Notes under the pieces: generated by a model
The model's database searches: none
Told to the model about the DNA's origin: nothing
Seen by the model: only the letters and a program-made list of their open reading frames with translations
Shown: one piece after another, positions 56,881 to 64,000 of the stretch
How the letters are laid out: each line of letters opens with the position of its first letter
Position numbering within the stretch: the first letter of the stretch is position 1
NCBI GenBank assembly: GCA_963931925.1
Contig: OZ007582.1
Coordinates: 24,586,224 to 24,650,223, forward strand
Direction of reading: 5' to 3'
Origin: Onchidella celtica
Lineage: Eukaryota > Mollusca > Gastropoda > Systellommatophora > Onchidiidae
DNA: 64,000 nucleotides
Made by a program: the position numbers and the translations under genes

Positions 56881-57440
56881 CATACATACCCAAAAAAAGA
56901 AACGCACTTCTGAAATTAAGTAGAGCTATTTATATTATGTTATGGACGTATTTCTTGGAAATTTGGCATATTGACAATGATGCACTTCATTCGTGCATTA
57001 TGAATATGATGCTAAACTTTGTAATCTACATTTGTAATTATGGCAAAATAAAAACCTTTGCGCATCCAAGGGACGTAATTCCGAATGGTTAGATTGGGGG
57101 TCAGTAACGTGTGTTCCCACCGACAGAATCGGTAACTAACAGCTTGGCACGTTGGTATCGTCTGACTCTCTGAGATGCCGTTTGAAACGGTTCCATGAAG
57201 TGTTGTCTCACATGCCGATTATGGGCTGCAGTTGTCCCTCTGCCCTTGGTCGACCCGTCCAAAGCGATCGGCAGCAGTTCCAGTGGCATGAAACCGCTCT
57301 TCGACTTGAAGTCTTAATAATGATACAGTAGTGGTCCTATGGGCCCCCATACTCCTTGCCACACGATTAACTGACCAGACTGCCAATAGCAATATTCCGC
57401 TGATAATGTGTCAATCGAACCATGTTATGCCAATAAAAAT
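56881..57440 (-). pseudogene. Tc1-like transposase remnant
   Basis: Minus-strand frames give decayed helix-turn-helix pieces in the order CGKEYGG, HRTTTVS-like, GRPRAEG and NRHVRQHFMEPFQTASQRVRR, resembling the N-terminal DNA-binding part of Tc1-type transposases (V.R.......T..R, GRPR.T...DR.I). The terminus at 56884 (TACATACCCAAAAAAAGAAA) is of a kind seen at ends of Tc1/mariner-like elements. Stops and frameshifts are frequent; the catalytic half is missing. Confidence 0.4.
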
Positions 57441-58350
57441 AGAGAGTGAGGACCGTACGGTCTGAGTAAAAAACATAGACCTGTAGAAATTATGATGCCG
57501 AACCCACGTGCCAAAAATCTCTTTTCAACTTCAAACCGTGAATGAGAGAGAGCGAAAAGAGTATTTTCTGCGAATGTTGTTACAAGTAAAAATACCAGTA
57601 TGTAATTAAGTCCGTTTTTTTTTTTTTTGCGCTGAAGTACGAATTTTAAAGCCTGTTGTGACTCCAGAGCTTGGGAGCTCATCCCGAAATGCTCAACAAC
57701 AGCCTTAATTAAGTATGCTTTGTAATATTTTCTTTTTGTTTTCCTCCCGTTTTTCATGTTATACGTGTGTCCCTGGCGCAAAACGCTTGGACTGCGTACC
57801 ATGTAGGCAGGGGCGAGGATTCCTCAGTGATTACCCTTCGAATGTTAATTCTAGAATTAATACTACGCTTTTCAGATCGTCCAACTCCAAGTCCATTCAG
57901 TCGGTTGAGCATTCTATTCTACTATTTGCGTTTGTTATTATAGCCCCACACATCTAACCGAAAAGCATCTTTATATGGACCAACACCTTATCAACTGGTC
58001 CATAATCAGTGATTAACATAATAATAATAACATTAACAAAGACGAAGAAGACTTGACTACACCCAGAAGCGAGCTTACGTATGGCCTGTATGCATCGAAG
58101 CGGCCCCGCAGTGAGCAGAATAGTGTGGGAATAAATAGGATTATATTTATAATCAAAGTTTGACCTGATTTTACCTATGCATGTTTTTCACTATGCGGTC
58201 ATTTTCATCCTACCCGAAAGTAGAGTGAAAGTACTGAAAGAGTTTGTGGATTTTTTGTTTGTTTTAGGTAATCTAAGTATAATTGACTCTATGCACAGCA
58301 AGAGCTATCAAAGCATAATAATAATTATAGTCTAGATCTAGATACATGTA
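57441..58350. other. No gene seen
   Basis: AT-rich spacer; the 125-residue minus frame at 57425-57802 crosses poly(T) and has no domain. Confidence 0.4.
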
Positions 58351-58515
58351 CAGTGGAGAACGGTTAAACCGAAAATGGCTAAACCGAAAGAAAATAAGAA
58401 TCCCCGATTTTTTCCCTCTCTATCTTTGTTAATAAAAACAAACTTGCTCTAAACTGAAATAACCCTATGGTTAACCGAAAAAAAAAAATTGCCGGATTCA
58501 GTGACCAGTCCACTG
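58351..58515. mobile_element. Candidate 165-bp MITE with CAGTGGA ends
   Basis: Left end CAGTGGAGAACGG, right end GTCCACTG. The interior repeats TTAAACCGAAA-like text, similar to the subterminal sequence of the ISL2EU-like element. No coding frame and no clear TSD. May be a non-autonomous relative mobilised by the same transposase. Confidence 0.45.
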
Positions 58516-59292
58516 TGATTTGCCATAATAATATCGAGTCAAGTCACTGTATCACCCAAGCACACTCCCTTCCCCCCTAAAAAAAATAAGAGCAAAGCAT
58601 GCTTCGTTCTGCCCGGTAGTTAGGCCTACATGGAAGCGGCAGCATTACAGGGATAGGGGGAGAGGGAGGGAGGCCCATAAACTCACGGGTCCGAAGTCGG
58701 ACGGCAGCAGACGCTACGTTTGGCGCAACGCGACTGACCTTTCTGTTTCATGTAAAAATGTGTGACATCAGAGAGACAACACTATTTTATATATATCCTG
58801 ACCTGAGGTCAAAAGGTGACCTATTTTCGCATGCTAATTTGCGAGGCTTATATCTCGTGAACAAAACAATTTTTTTACAAAAACAAAAGTACTGTTGCTT
58901 TCCTCTTTAACCAAAAATATAACTGGATATCTCAAATAGATTCTGCTGCCAGAAATTTGTTTGAAAGCCCTCGTTTGACGAATTCCATCCAAAAATGAGT
59001 GGGCTTATCCTGTATGTCCACATAGCCCCTACAAAGCTTTTCATTACAACAATTTCCCCTTAAGTATGCCATGTTTTGTTGTTCTGATGGCAAAGAGAGG
59101 GGGGGGGGGGTTTAAACAACTTTGGCACACCTTTTAAAGCTCAGTTAAATCACATCGTTCTTCTTCACGAGCCAGAAACTTTCTGCACGTCTCATGTGAC
59201 AGCCGTTGTCACCCAACTGGGCTACATTCCACTTTCGTTCATTGATTTGCTGTTATGCACAATCGATAATATATTCTGAGTAATTATCGTTG

Positions 59293-60472
59293 AGGGGCCG
59301 TTCAAATATGATATCACGCCTGGAGGGGGGGGGGGGGGGGCTGGCAAAAATGTGAGGAAGGGGGGGGGGTCTCATGGAAAAGTGATATCACACCTTTTAG
59401 CCTACTTCAGTGTATTAGAAATAGATTGAAAACTAAGATTTTTTAAACATTTCAAACTAACTTTCATTTGCTCTCGTGTAAGTATATCTAGAATCTAGGT
59501 TATTTGTGTAGTTGTTGTATGTCAATTTCCATTTGAATACCTACAGTACAGCTATTTCTTTTTCTTCTTTAATACATTCCATGCTCCCCATTGCCTACAA
59601 GTCTAGATTAGATCTAGATCTTTCCTTCCAGATTATCACAAATCTCTAGGCAATTAGAGAGTTCATATACTTATAGAACATAGGCCTATAGACTATGGCA
59701 AAATCCTGTTGTATGTTGTGATTTCTTAGGAATTTGTTTTTAAAGATAATAGATCTAGCAAAATGTCTAGGTAGTAGGTAGGCCCAAAAAAAGAGTTGGC
59801 ACTCTTAGTTTCTTTTACAACTAAATATAGTGTTTTTATGGATGTTTTAGTTGTGTAATTTAGGCTAAATTTTGTAATAAAAACTCATAAATGTATTTAG
59901 ATGATTTTATCATGCTGTTTTAAGTCAAATAAGTCAACGCAATAAAGAAAACACTGAATATGCTGAAAAAACTAGATCTTCTCTCAATCCATTCAAGAAA
60001 ACAATAAATTTAGTTGTGGAAAAAAAAGAGTGGCAACACTTTTTGGGGCCTACATAGCCTTTACCTACAAAAAAGTGTCAGACCTTAAGGGGAAGTCACT
60101 CTGCGGTAAAGCTCCCGATTTTGTTTTTACGAGAAATTCTTATCAACAAAGGATTATTTAAATTTCAATAGTCAATTCAGCTCACAATAGTCCATTGAAA
60201 ATTTTAATCTTTACTTAGTATAAATATTCCAAATCTGGCAACCTGTATGATTTCTATGCCAAATATGCCTTTGTATCTTTAATTTATCAATGCATTTTAC
60301 TATTTCGAAGTAGTCTAACATTTAACATAATACTGTCTTATATATTGTCAAATGTGTGATATCACGGAGGGGGGGGGGGTGGGGTCTGGCAAAAAATGTG
60401 AGGAAGTGTGAGAAGGGGGGGGGGGTCTGAAAATCCCCCCAAAAAGTGTGATATCATATTTGAACAGCCCCT
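59293..60472. mobile_element. MITE with 25-bp inverted ends and G-runs
   Basis: The ends AGGGGCCGTTCAAATATGAT... and their complement differ at one of 25 positions. Inside each end is a run of G, then ctggcaaaaatgtgagga. No coding frame. Partial ends of related type (GGGACCGTTCACA) are at 62263 and 63189. The right end is duplicated in tandem. Confidence 0.65.
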
Positions 60473-60640
60473 GAACAGTTTAGATTTTACAGACATTAAT
60501 TGTTTTTTGGGTGGGGTCTGGCAAAAAATGTGAGGAAGTGTGAGAAGGGGGGGGGGGGGGTCTGAAAATCCCCCCAAAAAGTGTGATATCATATTTGAAC
60601 AGCCCCTGAACAGTTTAGATTTTACAGACATTAATTGTTT
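60381..60640. repeat. Tandem duplication of the MITE right end, period about 131 bp
   Basis: Two copies of gggtctggcaaaaaatgtga ... gaacagcccctgaacagttt ... attaattgttttt follow directly. They are almost identical, differing mainly in G-run length; the translated frame simply repeats. Confidence 0.85.
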
Positions 60641-60649
60641 TTGTGGTCA

Positions 60650-61990
60650 TTTCGTCACGTGAGACACACAGGGGCGCCCTCGCTTTATTTCTTTCATGGC
60701 TTTTCCAATCCAACTTTTAAAGACTCGTTTCTGTCATAAAGGTTTAATAAGAGTTACATCCCTTGATTCATAATATTAATTCAACTTCCACAGTTCAGCA
60801 TGATGTTTCTTGTGGCCATCAGAATTTTTCATGTCACATGAGACATATCAAACAAAGTTTGTCAAGAGAGACATAAAATAACTGCTGTTTCTGTTGAGTG
60901 TTGGTCTTTGAACATTGTTGTGTCGGTCTCACGTCTTCTCACGTCTTGGAGACCGCACACGCAGTGACACTGGCATATTTATGTGGTCAGTACCCTCATA
61001 ACAGTTAACCTTGTCTTTGTCTCCTCTCCACCTGTCCTAGGGTCGTTGTACATCGTGGGAAAGCAAGTTCGTTGTCCGTCTTTGTTCTTGCTTAACTATA
61101 TATGTAGGATGCTTAGGAGTCCCGTCAGTCGGTGTAGTGGACGTGTAACTGTGCAATGCCTATCTGTACAGTGTTCATTTATAAGTGAAATTATTTCTGT
61201 GTATAACGTATACCTATACAGTGACAGTAACTTTCATATCCGTATATATAGACTTATGTGTGTCGATTAAATGTCAACTCTGTATACCATACAGAAGGAC
61301 TTACGTTATTTTGTAATATTCTAAAAACCCCACGCACGACACCACAAACATATACATGTATATATATATGTTTCATTTCATTTCATCATTTGTGTTCTAT
61401 TTGCTTTCAATAGTTTCATCCAACATTTTATTTCATGTCACATAAGAAATGTTTGTTGTCATCACTTCATGTGTCACGTGAGACATGCATTATATCATTT
61501 TTTTTTTTGTTATGCATTAATAATTTTGAATTCTTGTTTATTTTTTAAATACTTTTTTTTTTACTATCTCATAAAAAAATGTGGCGGTATGCTTGTTTGT
61601 CATTTTATCATCACCTGAACGTAATGTGTGTTTTTATGTGTCATCGTAGTTCATGTCACGTGAGACATAGGAAAACTAACTGATGGACAAATGACATGAT
61701 TGCAGGAAATAACAAAGCTTCAGTTGACAAACAATTGCATGTACTATTTGCGACTCTACATAGTTTATCTAGGCTGTTAAACTGACGTGAGTGGCAACAT
61801 GTCTCATGTGACATGACACAATATAATGAGGGTAAACAAGTTTAATGTCTTAAGGGGGGGGGGGGGGTTAATTGTTCAATATATTCTATGCCTACAAACA
61901 CTTTATGGGTTCATAGGAAAAATCACATTATATTTTTTCGGCTAGAAGATTTAGATCTAGTCATTTTAGTGTCATTTGTCACATGAGACA
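60650..61990. repeat. Series of TCACGTGAGACA repeats
   Basis: Cores at about 60656, 60834, 61472, 61656, 61801 (inverted) and 61977 read TCAC(G/A)TGAGACA. They resemble the subterminal repeats of the family B element at 19971 and may mark a non-autonomous relative. No ORF of note lies between them. Confidence 0.5.
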
Positions 61991-62262
61991 TTATCTACTC
62001 ATCCTCCCAAAAACGAATCCTGCTAAAAACTTTGAAGCCAAGTTATCTTCTGGTGGACAAATTATGATAGTACACATGTTCTTGAACATGCTGCGTCATT
62101 ACAACAACCTTCATCATCAAATTTAAAAATCACCATTTAATTGGCACCGTTTGACCTCAGGTCACCTACTGGTATTAGGCCATTTCTCAGTCCTACAGAC
62201 TTGGTTTCAGTTTCAATATTCTATACAATTTCTGTTTTGGCCAGTTGCCAGAGTTGAACATA

Positions 62263-62290
62263 AGGGACCGTTCACATATTATGTCATCAC
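62263..62290. repeat. MITE end, GGGACCGTTCACATATTATG type
   Basis: Followed by a 15-base G-run, as in the element at 59293. A matching opposite end was not identified. Confidence 0.5.
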
Positions 62291-63024
62291 ATTAAGGGGG
62301 GGGGGGGGGGGAGAGAAGGAGGGGGTCTCTTGAATGATGACAAGTGGTGACATGGGGGGGGGGGGGTGTTGAGTCCAAAGATGATGTCATCAATGTGGTT
62401 TGGTAAAATTGAAAAAGAAGAACAAACGCCAATAAAATTGCATGTAATTGTAATATTGTAATTAATTAACCAATACCTTGAATGACTAGATATTACTTAC
62501 CACAGAGTCATCACTGCATCACGTCTGATTTGGTTCTACATTTTTCACTTCTGTTTTTAATAGTTTATCTTCCTGTTTGTTCAGCCTTATAATTTTTCAA
62601 ATCAAGGGAAATGAGAATCTTCAGTTACCGGAACCTACTTTTTTTTTAAATCCTAGATTCTAGACAAATTTTGGTTTCAAGACCTAGGTCTACACAAATT
62701 ACATTTGGCAGGAACAATACATCTTATTCAACGGGATCTACATACATGTATTATTGAATAAACATGAATAGGTCTACTTCTGTCAAAAGTTTTGTATGCA
62801 ACAATTAAGTTTAGTATAATTTTGGTTCTATTTTTGGCATAATTTCTTTTGGTTCGCATACTTTTGACATGTTACATGTATGATGCTCATTACACACATG
62901 CATAAAAAATTGCATCATTTCTAAAAAATATTGAAATAAATTTGCCCTGTGTTGCATAAACTTTATTATTTTGCAACAATTTTAAGTTGGGTATAAAGAG
63001 TATAATTTTAGTTCTACATGTGTA

Positions 63025-63180
63025 CAGTAAAACCTCGCTATACCGCCACCCGTTATACCGCCATTCCCGCATACCGCTAGCTTTTCGCCTTGGAACGGAT
63101 CTGACACCTATACAAAGTCACTAAAAATCTCGTTATACCGCCATCCGCCAACAGTTTGACTGCTACATTCATAACTTGAG
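63025..63180. mobile_element. Possible pogo/Tigger-type terminus or MITE
   Basis: TA then CAGTAAAACCTCGCTATACCG resembles pogo-group ends (CAGTAAAACCTCG with TA target). Several TATACCGCC repeats follow to about 63145. No second end was found. Confidence 0.35.
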
Positions 63181-63188
63181 TATAGTAA

Positions 63189-63295
63189 GGGACCGTTCAC
63201 AAATGATGTCAGCTAAAATTTGGCCAAAAATGCCCCCCCCCCCCCCGTCATCTTTCTCATGCCCCCCCCCCCCCACCACCACCAAGTTGACGTCA
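63189..63295. repeat. MITE end, GGGACCGTTCACAAATGATG type, with C-runs
   Basis: Same terminus class as 62263 but followed by C-runs and GTTGACGTCAACC, a short palindrome, at about 63286-63298. Confidence 0.45.
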
Positions 63296-64000
63296 ACCAA
63301 AATGTACATGTACATCTAGATAGAACCCGTACAGGATGCATTTAATATATATATATATTCACCTTTGATCTTTATTTTAAATCAAAATCAAAACTATTGT
63401 TTATAAAAAAATACCTCAAAGAAATACCTGAACTGTCAAATCCAAATTTAACCAAGCAAAATAATTTTAAAAACAAATAGATTCGATAGCAAGCATGGAT
63501 TGGATATCAAGCATAAACAAAGCAAAAAGATTGGAGTATCAGTATCATCTCAGCTTGGAAAAAATAAATATCAAATAAATCACAGAAAAAAAAATGAATT
63601 TAATTATGCATGGCACATATTATTTGGCACATGAAAATATCCTGGAACTGTAAACAAGTGGGGAGGACTTCCATACATGTATTATTATACTGACTGGTGT
63701 ACGATTAAAGTAATTTAAACATCATTTTTTCTTAATTATAATTAAAGGTAATACAATATTAACGCAACACATCTTTCAATACTAGACTGGATCGTTTTGT
63801 TCTCAATGTTAAGAGAAGCAAGATGGCTGTAACCGTCTACCAGTCAGTAGCCTATGGAAGTCCTTCCAACAAGTATTCTGTATATTCTCAAAAAAATTGA
63901 AACTGATGATATCAAGCAACAAACTCTGGAATTTCTCTGACTACAGACCATATTATTCAGATCACACTACACACGAAGATTTCTTATGAATTAAAACAAG
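63296..64000. other. No gene seen
   Basis: AT-rich sequence to the window edge; no ORF or RNA gene recognised. Confidence 0.4.

Noticed and set aside
60362-60631. 89-codon repeated ORF
   Set aside because: Product of the tandem-duplicated MITE end and G-runs.
1-64000. tRNA, rRNA or snRNA genes
   Set aside because: Scanned by eye for tRNA B-box (GGTTCGAATCC-like) and rRNA-like stretches; none convincing. A covariance-model search would be decisive.

Overview
The window looks like eukaryotic, probably marine lophotrochozoan DNA (a mollusc is the best guess). Genes are split by canonical GT-AG introns, the DNA is AT-rich with many homopolymer runs and microsatellites, and most of it is transposable elements (TEs) inserted into one another. 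There is no bacterial gene organisation. The species cannot be fixed from the sequence alone.

One ordinary host gene is supported: a three-exon, 169-residue heme transporter of the HRG1/SLC48A1 type on the + strand (18620-30722). Its second intron is about 11 kb and holds two decayed transposon ORFs, a solo LTR, the left end of an ISL2EU-like transposon and an 893-bp MITE with a TTAA duplication.

The most striking feature is an apparently complete 8.4-kb DNA transposon at 44638-53081 (ISL2EU-like; 11-bp terminal repeats CAGTGGAGCCC). It carries two intact spliced genes on opposite strands: a SWIM/YqaJ-type nuclease (+, 4 exons, 486 aa) and a THAP plus DDE transposase (-, 4 exons, 513 aa). 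The genes are interlocked: the last coding exon of each lies inside the last intron of the other, and no coding exons overlap. Its promoter region also holds what looks like the excision footprint of a P-like transposon.

Layout. 1-1500: decayed TE gene. 1501-8226: palindromes, interleaved inverted repeats and a solo LTR nested in another. 8227-9741: second decayed TE gene. 10159-11379: solo LTR. 12156-15870: P-superfamily element (24-bp TIRs, 8-bp TSD) with only a C-terminal transposase exon. 15879-18619: repeats and hairpins. 18620-30722: HRG1 gene. 32043-35389: diverged solo LTR split by a 5'-truncated LINE. 35800-42000: four-level nest (old repeat, MITE, solo LTR, young Ty3/Gypsy-type element with apparently identical LTRs). 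44638-53081: ISL2EU-like element. 53082-64000: MITEs, LINE/SINE tails, a Tc1-like remnant and CACGTG-type repeats, with no convincing host gene.

Coordinates of splice sites, TSDs and LTR ends were read by eye from the sequence. Family assignments rest on remembered motifs, not searches.
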